This document shows positions 9,591 through 18,191 of a DNA stretch of 64,000 nt, one piece after another (within the stretch, counting starts at the first letter, position 1; each line of letters opens with the position of its first letter). The translations under genes and the position numbers were made by a program. A model generated the notes under the pieces. The model searched no databases, had not been told where the DNA came from, and saw only the letters and a program-made list of their open reading frames with translations. Source of the stretch: Pontibacter chinhatensis (lineage in GTDB: Bacteria > Bacteroidota > Bacteroidia > Cytophagales > Hymenobacteraceae); the NCBI RefSeq assembly GCF_900113285.1, contig NZ_FOOT01000005.1:62001-126000 (forward strand), given 5' to 3'.

Positions 9591-10205
9591 TTATAGGTAA
9601 CCTTCGAACTGTTTGGCGTAGGCTGCCACAGTATCCTTGCAGAAATCAGCTTCCTGGCGGATGGAGGGCAGCAGGCGCAGACCCGTATACTTGACGATAA
9701 AGTCTTCGGAGGTGGCGTTCTCCTCACCGTTAAAAATAATGCCGGCAACCGGAATTTTGCGGTAGCGCAGCACCTCGGCAGTAAGCAAAGTATGGTTTAT
9801 ACTTCCCAGGTAGTTGCGCGACACAAGTATAACCTCCAGGCCCAGCTGCTGCACCAGGTCCAGCACCAGGTAGCGCTTGTTCAGGGGCACCATCAGGCCG
9901 CCGGCTCCCTCCACAATCAGGTTGTTTTGGGTATCGGGTAGGCGCATGCCTTTCACGTCGATTTCGATGCCCTCGGCAGCGGCAGCTTTGTGCGGCGACG
10001 CGGCCATTTTGAGGCGGTAAGCCTCCGGGTGGAAAACCGAGCGCTCATTCGAAACCAGACTCTTTACAGTGTCTGTGTCGGTGAAGTCCAGGCCGCCTGC
10101 TTGCACAGGTTTCCAGTAATCGGCCTGCAGGGCTTCGGTAAGTATGGCAGCGGCAACCGTTTTGCCTACGTCCGTACCGATTCCTGTTACAAAATATCGT
10201 TTCAT
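9591..10205 (-). CDS. bioD: Dethiobiotin synthetase
   Basis: ATP-dependent carboxylase closing the ureido ring of dethiobiotin, the penultimate step of biotin synthesis. It has 204 residues, typical length. The P-loop at the N-terminus is GIGTDVGKT (residues 8-16), the BioD-specific form. A second conserved block, VEGAGGLMVPL, lies about residue 98. The start codon overlaps the stop of bioF by four bases (ATGA at 10202-10205), so the two genes are translationally coupled. Confidence 0.96.
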   Translation of the reverse strand: MKRYFVTGIGTDVGKTVAAAILTEALQADYWKPVQAGGLDFTDTDTVKSLVSNERSVFHPEAYRLKMAASPHKAAAAEGIEIDVKGMRLPDTQNNLIVEGAGGLMVPLNKRYLVLDLVQQLGLEVILVSRNYLGSINHTLLTAEVLRYRKIPVAGIIFNGEENATSEDFIVKYTGLRLLPSIRQEADFCKDTVAAYAKQFEGYL

Positions 10206-11338
10206 GTACCTTTGGCTATGGCCTGCACGAGGCCCTCAATTTCTTCTTCTCTATTAAAAGCATGCACAATTACGCGCAGCCGTTCCGTACCCTGGGGCAC
10301 AGTTGGTGGCAGCACGGGGCGCACGTCAAAACCTTGTTGTTGCAGTGCAGCCGCCAGCGCCTTGAGCCGCTGAGGCTGTTGCAGGAAGACAGAAAGTATA
10401 ACACTGCCTTCCGGGGAGCAGCTGATGCCGCTTATGTTGTTCAGTTTTCGGTACAATAGCTGCGCCAATTCCTTAACCCGTGCCCGCTCTTCTTTAAGCT
10501 CCGGTAATAAAGTATAGGCGCATTTCAGGGCCACCAACGCGTGCGTGGGTAGCCCGGTAGTATAAATAAAAGCGCGACTGTAATTGATGAGAAACTCGCG
10601 GAGCACCTGCGGACCCACCACGGCGGCCCCGTGCAGACCCATGGCCTTGCCGTAGGTCAGTACCCGGGCAAACACCTCCTGCTCCAGCCCCAGGGCCGAG
10701 ACAAGTCCTTCGCCTTTCTCACCATAGAGGCCCACGGCATGTGCCTCATCCACAATAAGTGCCGCCTTGTGCGCGTTACATACTTGAGCCAGTTCCCGCA
10801 AGGGGGCCTGGTCGCCATCCATCGAGTATACCGACTCCACCAGCACGTATACCTGCCCGCTTGTCCGCTGCAGTTTTTGCCGCAAGTCTTCCACGCTGTT
10901 GTGGCGAAAGGAATAGCTCTTGGCAAAGCTCAGCCGCAAGCCGTCTTTCATGGAGGCATGGCTGGCCTCGTCGTACAACACGGTATCGCCACGCTGGGGC
11001 AGAGCCGACAATAAACCCACGTTAGCAGTGTAGCCGGAGTTAAAAAGCAGCGCCGCCTCCGCGTGGTGGTAGCGCGCAATTATCCCCTCCAGTTCCTCAA
11101 ACAGTGGGTTGTTTCCTGATAACAGTCGGGAGCCGGTCGCGCCCAATGGCAAGTGTGTATACTTTTCCTCTTCCTTGTGGATAAGTGCCCGCAGTTTCTC
11201 AGAGCGAGCAAGGCCGAGGTAATCGTTCGAGCAGAAGTCGGTAAGGCCGGAGGTGGTTTTCAGTGCCCGCAAGTTGCCCTGCGCCGCACGCTCCGCCAGC
11301 TTCTGCTGTAGTTTTATTGACAAAGGATTTTGTGACAA
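10202..11338 (-). CDS. bioF: 8-amino-7-oxononanoate synthase
   Basis: PLP-dependent alpha-oxoamine synthase that condenses pimeloyl-ACP or -CoA with alanine. It has 378 residues. The PLP lysine is Lys231 in LTYGKAMGLHG, and DEAH at 197-200 supplies the aspartate that holds the pyridine nitrogen. FCSNDYLGL near residue 35 and GSRLLSGN near 69 are family motifs. No ATG precedes the conserved region. The start appears to be TTG at 11338, or a second TTG five codons later. The gene follows bioB by 70 bp across a short repeat region and overlaps bioD. Confidence 0.95.
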   Translation of the reverse strand: MSQNPLSIKLQQKLAERAAQGNLRALKTTSGLTDFCSNDYLGLARSEKLRALIHKEEEKYTHLPLGATGSRLLSGNNPLFEELEGIIARYHHAEAALLFNSGYTANVGLLSALPQRGDTVLYDEASHASMKDGLRLSFAKSYSFRHNSVEDLRQKLQRTSGQVYVLVESVYSMDGDQAPLRELAQVCNAHKAALIVDEAHAVGLYGEKGEGLVSALGLEQEVFARVLTYGKAMGLHGAAVVGPQVLREFLINYSRAFIYTTGLPTHALVALKCAYTLLPELKEERARVKELAQLLYRKLNNISGISCSPEGSVILSVFLQQPQRLKALAAALQQQGFDVRPVLPPTVPQGTERLRVIVHAFNREEEIEGLVQAIAKGT

Positions 11339-11412
11339 AGGACAAAGGAATTAAAAAGTAGTACCTTAAAGTATAAGTCTTTTGTCTTATGTCAAACAGT
11401 CTTTTGTCTTAA
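11318..11412. repeat. Short direct and inverted repeats between bioB and bioF
   Basis: A 14-bp word (AGTCTTTTGTCTTA) occurs twice, at 11377-11390 and 11399-11412. TGACAAAGGA-type words at 11328-11348 are near-complements of it, so the mRNA between bioB and bioF could fold into alternative hairpins around the bioB stop and the bioF start. Possible role in processing or differential expression. Confidence 0.5.
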
Positions 11413-12431
11413 GAGCAAACGTGTTGCGTCTCTTCTTTAAATGATTTTCTAGGGTTCAGGCCCAGCAGTTCGAACATGGCTTTGTCCGCGTCGAAATCCG
11501 GGTTAGGGGTTGTAAGGAGCTTCTCACCGGTGAAAATAGAGTTTGCGCCGGCCAGGAAGCAAAGTGCCTGCTCCGTCACGCTCATGCGCTCACGTCCGGC
11601 CGACAGGCGCACCATCGACTTTGGCATCAGGATACGGGCTGTGGCAATCATGCGTACCATCTCCCATACCGATACCAGCGGCTGATGCTCCAGCGGCGTG
11701 CCTTTTACCGGCACCAGCGCATTCACCGGCACCGACTCCGGGTGCTGCTCCATGGTAGACAAGGTATGCAGCATTTTAATACGGTCCTCGTCCGTCTCGC
11801 CTAAACCAATAATACCACCAGAGCATACGGAGATACCTGCCTTGCGCACGTTGTTGATGGTGTCCAGGCGGTCGTCATAGGTACGGGTGGTGATGATGCT
11901 GGCGTAGTTCTCCTCGGAAGTATCCAGGTTGTGGTTATAGGCGTAGAGGCCGGCCTCTTTCAGCTTCTCGGCCTGGTACTCGTTTACCATGCCCAGCGTG
12001 CAGCATACTTCCAACCCCAGGTCATTTACGCCTTTCACCATGTCCAGCACCTTGTCGAAGTCGCGGTTATCGCGCACCTCGCGCCAGGCGGCGCCCATGC
12101 AGAAACGAGTAGAACCGCCTTCTTTGGCACGCTGGGCTGCCGAAAGCACCTGCTCCTGGCTCAGCAGCTTGTGCACCTCCACGCCGGTGTGGTAGCGCGC
12201 TGCCTGCGGGCAGTAGGCGCAATCCTCGGTGCAGCCGCCGGTTTTAACAGACAATAACGTACATACCTGCACCTCGCCGGTGGCCTGGTATTGCTTATGC
12301 ACATTGGCCGCCTCTACAATCAGCTCCAGTACGGGCTTGTTGTAAATGGCTTCAATTTCCGCCAGACTCCAGTCGTTGCGGAGAGCTGTGTTTTGTCCGT
12401 TCTGCATCATGGTACTCGTGTTTAGGGTCAC
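11409..12431 (-). CDS. bioB: Biotin synthase (radical SAM)
   Basis: Radical SAM enzyme that inserts sulfur into dethiobiotin. It has 340 residues. The [4Fe-4S] cluster motif is CX3CX2C, at Cys67, Cys71 and Cys74 in [16 protein letters not shown]. Conserved blocks for the [2Fe-2S] sulfur-donor cluster are recognisable ([31 protein letters not shown]). It is the first gene of the bio cluster on this strand, with the promoter presumably in 12432-12585. Confidence 0.97.
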   Translation of the reverse strand: MTLNTSTMMQNGQNTALRNDWSLAEIEAIYNKPVLELIVEAANVHKQYQATGEVQVCTLLSVKTGGCTEDCAYCPQAARYHTGVEVHKLLSQEQVLSAAQRAKEGGSTRFCMGAAWREVRDNRDFDKVLDMVKGVNDLGLEVCCTLGMVNEYQAEKLKEAGLYAYNHNLDTSEENYASIITTRTYDDRLDTINNVRKAGISVCSGGIIGLGETDEDRIKMLHTLSTMEQHPESVPVNALVPVKGTPLEHQPLVSVWEMVRMIATARILMPKSMVRLSAGRERMSVTEQALCFLAGANSIFTGEKLLTTPNPDFDADKAMFELLGLNPRKSFKEETQHVCS

Positions 12432-12483
12432 GAAGGTAATTTGAAGATTTAGGATTTAAAAATCAAAAGTATGGGCAGTTTCG

Positions 12484-12585
12484 GTGGATAAATAGTTAAC
12501 TGCTTCAGCTTGTGGCGCTTCTTTGTGGATAAATTACTTTGTTGATTTGTTAAGAAAAATTGTTTAGCGGGTTGGGTGTGGAAAA
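12484..12585 (-). other. Three DnaA-box-like 9-mers upstream of bioB
   Basis: Read on the minus strand, TTATCCACA occurs at 12524-12532 (identical to the consensus DnaA box), TTTTCCACA at 12577-12585 (fits TTWTNCACA) and a one-mismatch TTATCCACC near 12483-12491. All have the same orientation within about 100 AT-rich bases. This may be a DnaA binding or titration site or chance. No dnaA, dnaN or other origin gene is near. Confidence 0.35.
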
Positions 12586-12613
12586 CAAAAAGCCCCTGCT
12601 GACGGGCAGGGGC
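12586..12613 (-). terminator. Rho-independent terminator after the lipoprotein gene
   Basis: An 8-bp GC-rich stem (12592-12599 with 12606-12613), followed on the minus strand by TTTTTGTTTT. It separates the gene at 12696 from bioB. Confidence 0.85.
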
Positions 12614-12695
12614 GGGGAGTAACGGTAAGTACAGGCTGCGAACAAGGCGTAGCCGAAGTATGGAGCCTGTGCAGGGGTATACATTGTTGTTTTGC

Positions 12696-13199
12696 CTATG
12701 GCACCACATCATATACAGTTGTGCTGTTGTTCTCAAAGATTTCTGCCTGAATCTTTCTTCCTAATGCTACCACCTCTTCAAGGGTCGAATTAGATTCAAT
12801 TCTGATTACTGGTGCTGGTGTCAAGGATTGATAATGTGGTTGATTGCCATACGTCGTCATCACACTTTCCAATTCATACATTTGGGCAAATTCTTTTAGC
12901 TTATCAATGAAAGGGGTTTGCTCTTCAACCATTGACTCAAACTCGAGGTTGAACTTTCCCTTTTCATAAACGAAGTAGAGGCAGTCAATCCCATTGGAAG
13001 TAATGCCAATGAAATCAAATTCTGTTTGCCCATTTTTTAGCTTTGTTAATGTAGTAGTCAGCTCATCTATTTTTATTTTGTCTGCCATTTGGATGGTTTG
13101 TTCATTGTTTGTCTGTACTGCCGACACAGTGCCCGCGTTTCCACAGCTTACCAATAAGGCTATTCCTAACAGTTGGAGGGTAGAGTTAATTATTTTCAT
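12696..13199 (-). CDS. Unrecognised lipoprotein
   Basis: A protein of 167 residues. The N-terminus MKIINSTLQLLGIALLVSCG is a lipoprotein signal with a lipobox, and Cys19 is the predicted lipidated residue. The mature part is mostly polar, mixed alpha/beta, with no motif I recognise. Codons are AT-rich compared with the biotin and PUL genes, as in the neighbour at 13274, which may point to acquisition from another genome. It is followed by a clear terminator, and the 13200-13273 gap separates it from the gene upstream on the same strand. Confidence 0.65.
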   Translation of the reverse strand: MKIINSTLQLLGIALLVSCGNAGTVSAVQTNNEQTIQMADKIKIDELTTTLTKLKNGQTEFDFIGITSNGIDCLYFVYEKGKFNLEFESMVEEQTPFIDKLKEFAQMYELESVMTTYGNQPHYQSLTPAPVIRIESNSTLEEVVALGRKIQAEIFENNSTTVYDVVP

Positions 13200-13273
13200 T
13201 TATGACTTCAGTGTGGTGTAATAGACAGGGCTTTGCGTTGGCGTAGCTACTGTAAAGGTGTGGTTAAGCTACT

Positions 13274-13963
13274 TTATTTCAATTTGTCTATAATGGGAAC
13301 AGTCATTGGTAAATAGCCTACTCCATAATGCCCCTTTATGACAATGTTATTACTTTTGTCAAGCTCTATTTTCTTATAAATAGTGTAGAAGAATTCAATA
13401 TCAGAATCAGTTCTATCTATTTCATCTTCCAGAATCAACTCATTATCTGACTGCACGGTTAGTATTGAAAAAACCCTGTCACCAACAAAGCGGGCCAAGA
13501 TGCTAACTTTGACTAAGTGACCATGAATTTGGAAGTTTGCGCATCTCATAACAAAGTCTTCGTTAAGCCCTATTTCTATTCCCTTATCATAAGCTGTACC
13601 TGCGCTAACACTCAAGGAAGCATTTCTTAAGTCATGTGCAACTAAATTTAATGTTTCGCACGCTCTCTTCCAAAGCAGTTTCTTTTGTTCTGGGAGAGCT
13701 AGCGCCTCCAATTCTGTCCTGTTGAACAAGGCATTATGGTGAACATGTCCTCCATAGCTGTGGGTATAGTTTAGCTCCAACTGCTGGTTACCTTCATATG
13801 AAGCTTGAGTATAGAATTTTAGGTTTAAAAACTTTATTTTCTTTCCTTCATATGTCTCATTTAACAGCCTATTTAAGAGCATGGCTAATGGGAAAAATCG
13901 CTTGGTATTCTCATCAAGCTTCTCTTCTCCGTCATAAAACCAAAAAAGTAACCTATCTATCAT
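13274..13963 (-). CDS. Unrecognised AT-rich cytoplasmic protein
   Basis: About 229-235 residues, no signal peptide or membrane span. I cannot assign a family. The sequence is charged and rich in Asn, Leu and Phe, with a histidine-containing YGGHVHH segment near residue 75 that is not a known metal motif. The first in-frame start is TTG at 13979-13981. The ATG at 13961-13963 (MIDRLLFWFYDGEE) is more likely and is used here. It is markedly more AT-rich than surrounding genes, and a long hairpin sits directly before its start. Confidence 0.55.
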   Translation of the reverse strand: MIDRLLFWFYDGEEKLDENTKRFFPLAMLLNRLLNETYEGKKIKFLNLKFYTQASYEGNQQLELNYTHSYGGHVHHNALFNRTELEALALPEQKKLLWKRACETLNLVAHDLRNASLSVSAGTAYDKGIEIGLNEDFVMRCANFQIHGHLVKVSILARFVGDRVFSILTVQSDNELILEDEIDRTDSDIEFFYTIYKKIELDKSNNIVIKGHYGVGYLPMTVPIIDKLK

Positions 13964-13989
13964 CTCTAAATTATTGTTCAATGGAGCTT

Positions 13990-14032
13990 AACTAGAGTAT
14001 AAATGGAACCTTATTCCGTTTATACTCTAGTT
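13990..14032. promoter_or_regulatory. 19-bp inverted repeat immediately upstream of the gene at 13274
   Basis: Arms at 13990-14008 and 14014-14032 are complementary in 18 of 19 positions with a 5-nt loop. Each arm contains GAGTATAAA. A partial third copy of the arm follows near 14042-14055. It has no T-tract, so it is more likely an operator or 5'-UTR hairpin than a terminator. Confidence 0.55.
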
Positions 14033-14074
14033 GGCTTCTAAACGGAGTATAATTTAAATATAGCAAACTCTATC

Positions 14075-14108
14075 TAAACAAAAAGAGCACCCGTTGCCAG
14101 GTGCTCTT
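14075..14108 (-). terminator. Rho-independent terminator after the gene at 14135
   Basis: A 9-bp stem AAGAGCACC/GGTGCTCTT (14083-14091 with 14100-14108), followed on the minus strand by TTTGTTTAG. Confidence 0.82.
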
Positions 14109-14134
14109 CTAATGCTGTAATCATACGTTATACT

Positions 14135-14767
14135 TTACGCTTCCTTTTTCTCCTCCAGGTGCACCAGGTAGCGGGTTAGCTTGTCCCACTGCAGCTGCTG
14201 GAAGATAGCCCAGCCACCCTCGGCTACAAAAGTGTTCAGCACGGCGCGGTTACCGGCGTCTTCGCCCTGGTTGTTGATGGCCTCATTTTTACCAATCTCA
14301 TACCCGTGGATGGTGTTGCCCTCGCGCGTCACCCGGAAGGTGCTGCTGGCTTCTTTCGAGAAAAAGTGCTTCACCTCCGCCTCGTCTGCGGCCATTTCTT
14401 TTGGTTTCTCGCTGGGATGCACGGTAAACTCGGCCAGGTTCTCCTCCTCCCGAATATCCGTTACCTGCACCCAGTTTTCAATGGTGGAGGCCGGCAGGAT
14501 AATCTTCATGTAATACCCGTGCTCCGGCTTGAGCGACGTGGTGTGGCGTCCGCGGTTGTCGTAGAGCTCAAACGTGGAGTTAACGCCCGAGAGCTTGGTC
14601 CAGTCGTTCACGTTAAAGAGTTTTTGCCTGGAGCGCTCAAAGGCCGCGATGGCTTCCTCCTTGGAGGGGTAAGTGTTCTCGTTCTGGTAGAGTTTGTCCT
14701 TCGTTTCCTCGCCCTGCAGCACCTTGGCCTCTTTTTTTACCTTGTTAAAAATATCCTTTATCGACAT
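14135..14767 (-). CDS. Unrecognised cytoplasmic protein
   Basis: A protein of 210 residues without signal peptide or membrane span. It begins MSIKDIFNKVKKEAKVLQG, a basic amphipathic helix, and is rich in Glu and Lys. Conserved-looking blocks are HGYYMKIILPAS and a C-terminal GGWAIFQQLQWDKLTRYL. No catalytic motif or family that I recognise. It is a single-gene transcript with its own terminator, divergent from the PUL regulator at 15016, with which it shares a 248-bp upstream region. Confidence 0.6.
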   Translation of the reverse strand: MSIKDIFNKVKKEAKVLQGEETKDKLYQNENTYPSKEEAIAAFERSRQKLFNVNDWTKLSGVNSTFELYDNRGRHTTSLKPEHGYYMKIILPASTIENWVQVTDIREEENLAEFTVHPSEKPKEMAADEAEVKHFFSKEASSTFRVTREGNTIHGYEIGKNEAINNQGEDAGNRAVLNTFVAEGGWAIFQQLQWDKLTRYLVHLEEKKEA

Positions 14768-15015
14768 AGCTGTATTTCGTTTTGGTGATGCGGAATATAT
14801 TTCCTCAGAAGAAGAATGTACGCGCAGCAGGGGCGGATGTTGGACGATAAGGCGGTTTAGGTGCCTGCAAAGTATAAAAAAGAGGGTAGCGCATCAGAAA
14901 GTATAAAAGCCGGCGTTGAGGTGCAGTATCATAAAAAGGGAATAAAATCAACCTTATATACTAGGTATTATATTGCTAACTTAGCACTTCAAAGTCAAGA
15001 ACATAAAGAAGCTAG

Positions 15016-17919
15016 ATGATAGCGATACTGAAGGAAGGACAGAGGTGGCTTGTTTTGTGGCTGTTGCTGCTGGCAGCAGGGGCAAAGGCGACGGATGCCG
15101 GCAAACTTGGCTTCCCGTACATTCAAAACTACACAAAACAGCAATACAAGGCCGGAAACCAAAACTGGTCGGTTGCGCGCGGTGCCGACGGGGTGATGTA
15201 CTACGGAAATTCCAGCGGGCTGCTGGCTTTCGACGGCAGCACCTGGCAACTGCACCGGATGCCTAACAACGTAATTGTGCGGGCTGTGGCCGCCGATAAC
15301 AAGGGGCGTATTTACGCAGGGGGCTTCGGAGAAATGGGCTATTGGAGCCACGACAAGCAGGGACGCTTCGGCTATACTTCGCTGACAAACCTGGTGCCCG
15401 CCGCACATAAGCTCCCGGACGAAGTATGGAAAATTTACGTGGAAGGCGACAAGGTATACTTTCAGTCGTTTTCGGGTATTTATACTTTCCAGGACGGTAA
15501 AATCAGTGTGATAAAAGCGCAGCGTCCGTTCCTGTTCCTGCACCAGGCCGGCAACCGCTATTTTGCGGAGGTTATATCAGAGGGCCTCTTCGAGCTGAAG
15601 GAAGGCAGCCTGCACTTTGTACCCGGCAGCCGGAAGCTGGGCGACTCGGGCATCCTGTGCATACTTCCCTACACCGATGGCAGCTACCTGGTAGGCACCG
15701 CTAAAAATGGCCTGTTTCTGTTCGATGGGCGCGAGTTTAGACCCTGGCAGAACGAGGCCAACGACTTTCTGAAGACTTACCAGCTGAACAACGGCACCCG
15801 CATCAACGACAGGCACTACGCCTTCGGTACGATTCTGAACGGAGTAGTGGTGCTGGATGAGCAGGGCAGGCTCCTGCACCGCCTCAGCAAATCCAATGGC
15901 CTGCAGAACAACACGGTGCTCAACCTCCACGCCGACAGCTCCCAAAACCTGTGGGTGGGGCTCGATAACGGCATCGACAGGGTAGACGTAACCTCGCCTT
16001 TATACTTTTACTTCGATAAGGTGGGCAACTTCGGCACCGTGTACAGCAGCATCATCCACGGCGACAAAATATACCTGGGCACCAACCAGGGCCTGTATTA
16101 CAGCAACTGGAGCCCAGGCAACCCCGACGCCACCCAGCACCTGGACTTCCGGATGATCGAAGACTCGCAGGGGCAGGTGTGGGAGCTGAAAAAGATGGGT
16201 GGAGATCTGCTTTGCGGGCACAACGAAGGCACCTTCAGGGTGGAGGGCAACAAGCTGGTGAAAATCTCTGACGCGAAGGGCGGTTGGACGATAAAGCAGC
16301 TGCGGTCGGAGCCGGAGGTGCTGATACAAGGCACCTATACCGGCCTGGCTGTATACCGCAAGGATACCAGCGGCCATTGGGCATTCTCACACATGGTGGG
16401 TGGCTTCGGGCAACCGAGCAAGCACGTGGAGCAGGACCAGGACGGCCACCTGTGGGTGAGCCACGCCTACAAGGGCCTCTACAGGCTAACGCTCAGCCCG
16501 GATTTGCGGCAGGTAACCCATACCCAGAGCTTCGACGAGAGCCATGGCTTGCCAGGTACCCACAAAGTACACATTTCGCGCCTGGCTAACCGGTTGCTCT
16601 TTTCCACCGGCACCGGCTTTTACCAGTACACCGAGGGCACAGGCCGGTTTTCACCGCACCAGGAGCTGAACAGTCAGCTGGGGCCTTTGGCCAGTGCCAG
16701 CCGTATCCTTCCGGCCTCCGGTCAGAAGCATTGGATCATTAACCATGGCAAAATAGCCTTGGCAGATCTGTCCAGCCCGCAGCAGCCGCGCATCAACACC
16801 AGCCAGTTCAGCATCCTGGACGGCCGCATGGTGCAGGAGTACGAAAGCATCAGCAAGATCAGCGATTCGGTTTACCTGATAAGTATAGACGATGGCTTTG
16901 TGATCTATAACACGGAGGCCAGGCAGCCGCCAAGTATAAAGTTGCCCCCGGTGCTTATTCGGAAGGTGGAGAACACGACCGACCACCAAGGCGTGCTGAG
17001 CGAAACAAACCGTCAGGAGACGTTACTGGAGCTCCCCTTTAGCCAGAACAACCTGCGTATCTCTTATGCCTTGCCATACTTTAAGCAGGCACAGGTCGAG
17101 TTCCAGCACTTGCTGGAGGGGCAGTCCGGCACCTGGTCGGCGTGGAGCAGCAATACCCAGACTGAGTTTACCAACCTGCGGCAGGGAGAGTATAAATTTA
17201 GGGTGCGTGCGCGCATAAACGGGGAGGAGATAACAGCGGATACCCTCTACCGTTTTGTGGTGCTGCCACCCTGGTACGCCACCTGGTGGGCCTACACATT
17301 TTATACTTTGCTGGCAGTTGTGCTGCTGTGGCTGGGGCGCAGGCTATACTTTAAAAAACTGCAGCGCGACCAGCAGCGCATACAGCAGCAACTGGAGCAG
17401 GAGAAGCAGGAACAGCTGCGGCAGGAGGCACTGCTGCACGAGCAGAAGCTGGTGAAACTGCGCAACGAGCAGCTCAAAGCCGAGCTTGCCAGCAAGAGCC
17501 GGGAGCTTGCCAGCACCGCCCTGAACATCGTGAACAAGAACGAGCTGCTGCAGAACATCAGCCACGAGGTGAACAAGCTGCAGGACGCGGAAGGCAACAG
17601 GCTGCCGGAGCGTCAACTAAAGAAAATACAAAAAATTATCCTCGATGGCATGAGCTCCGAAACCGACTGGAGCCTGTTTGAGAAGAGCTTTAACGAGACC
17701 AATGCCAACTACTTCAAGAAGCTGAAAGAGGGCTATCCGGAGCTTACTCCGAACGATATGAAGCTGTGCGCCTACCTGCGCATGAATATGACGAGCAAGG
17801 AAATCGCCTCCCTGCTGAACATTACGGTGCGAGGGGTGGAGCTGCGCCGCTACCGCCTTCGCAAAAAGCTCAACATGGACCCCGATAAAAACCTGGTGGA
17901 GTTCTTTATGGAGATTTAG
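15016..17919 (+). CDS. Membrane-spanning propeller sensor with LuxR-like HTH (PUL regulator)
   Basis: A 967-residue candidate regulator of the adjacent PUL. Order: signal peptide (1-25); beta-propeller sensor (about 40-640) with repeats such as GLLAFDGSTWQL, NLWVGLDNGID and HLWVSHAYKGLY; a Y_Y_Y (triple-tyrosine) Ig-like domain (about 655-750); one transmembrane segment (about 755-775, WWAYTFYTLLAVVLLW); a Gln/Glu-rich coiled coil (about 785-840); and a C-terminal helix-turn-helix (about 905-960, LTPNDMKLCAYL then SKEIASLLNITVRGVELRRYRLRKKL). Unlike hybrid two-component regulators of PULs, it has no histidine kinase or receiver domain, so it would bind DNA while still in the membrane. Glycan sensing in the periplasm is inferred from architecture and position. 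Confidence 0.88.
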   Translation: MIAILKEGQRWLVLWLLLLAAGAKATDAGKLGFPYIQNYTKQQYKAGNQNWSVARGADGVMYYGNSSGLLAFDGSTWQLHRMPNNVIVRAVAADNKGRIYAGGFGEMGYWSHDKQGRFGYTSLTNLVPAAHKLPDEVWKIYVEGDKVYFQSFSGIYTFQDGKISVIKAQRPFLFLHQAGNRYFAEVISEGLFELKEGSLHFVPGSRKLGDSGILCILPYTDGSYLVGTAKNGLFLFDGREFRPWQNEANDFLKTYQLNNGTRINDRHYAFGTILNGVVVLDEQGRLLHRLSKSNGLQNNTVLNLHADSSQNLWVGLDNGIDRVDVTSPLYFYFDKVGNFGTVYSSIIHGDKIYLGTNQGLYYSNWSPGNPDATQHLDFRMIEDSQGQVWELKKMGGDLLCGHNEGTFRVEGNKLVKISDAKGGWTIKQLRSEPEVLIQGTYTGLAVYRKDTSGHWAFSHMVGGFGQPSKHVEQDQDGHLWVSHAYKGLYRLTLSPDLRQVTHTQSFDESHGLPGTHKVHISRLANRLLFSTGTGFYQYTEGTGRFSPHQELNSQLGPLASASRILPASGQKHWIINHGKIALADLSSPQQPRINTSQFSILDGRMVQEYESISKISDSVYLISIDDGFVIYNTEARQPPSIKLPPVLIRKVENTTDHQGVLSETNRQETLLELPFSQNNLRISYALPYFKQAQVEFQHLLEGQSGTWSAWSSNTQTEFTNLRQGEYKFRVRARINGEEITADTLYRFVVLPPWYATWWAYTFYTLLAVVLLWLGRRLYFKKLQRDQQRIQQQLEQEKQEQLRQEALLHEQKLVKLRNEQLKAELASKSRELASTALNIVNKNELLQNISHEVNKLQDAEGNRLPERQLKKIQKIILDGMSSETDWSLFEKSFNETNANYFKKLKEGYPELTPNDMKLCAYLRMNMTSKEIASLLNITVRGVELRRYRLRKKLNMDPDKNLVEFFMEI

Positions 17920-17952
17920 CACCACATCATTACTACATCATCCACCTCTCAT

Positions 17953-17985
17953 GCCGCCGGAACTATGCTTCTGGCGGCTTTTTTT
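17953..17985 (+). terminator. Rho-independent terminator after the PUL regulator
   Basis: A GCCGCC/GGCGGC stem (17953-17958 with 17973-17978), extended by a few more pairs and followed by TTTTTTT. It separates the regulator from susC. The 200 bp beyond it should carry the susCD promoter. Confidence 0.85.
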
Positions 17986-18191
17986 GCGCCTTGCCTTCAT
18001 CCATAACACCCGCGCTCCGTATACAGAAGTATGCACTTACCGGGCCTAATCTGTGCAATCCCGTAGGGGTAAGCACTCACTATTTTAGCGTATGATGTGG
18101 TATTGTAGTAGCTGAATTTTTGGGTGCTGAGCGGGAATTCCGGACTTTTAAATCATTATCCTAATCAAAATTAAAACCTATCATAAAACGT

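Noticed and set aside
12432-12600. Chromosomal replication origin
   Set aside because: DnaA-like boxes are present, but no dnaA, dnaN, gidA/rpmH or similar gene is near and only three boxes are seen.
12449-12736. A 95-residue frame across the bioB upstream region
   Set aside because: It spans a clear terminator and the DnaA-like boxes and overlaps the lipoprotein gene; no coding character.
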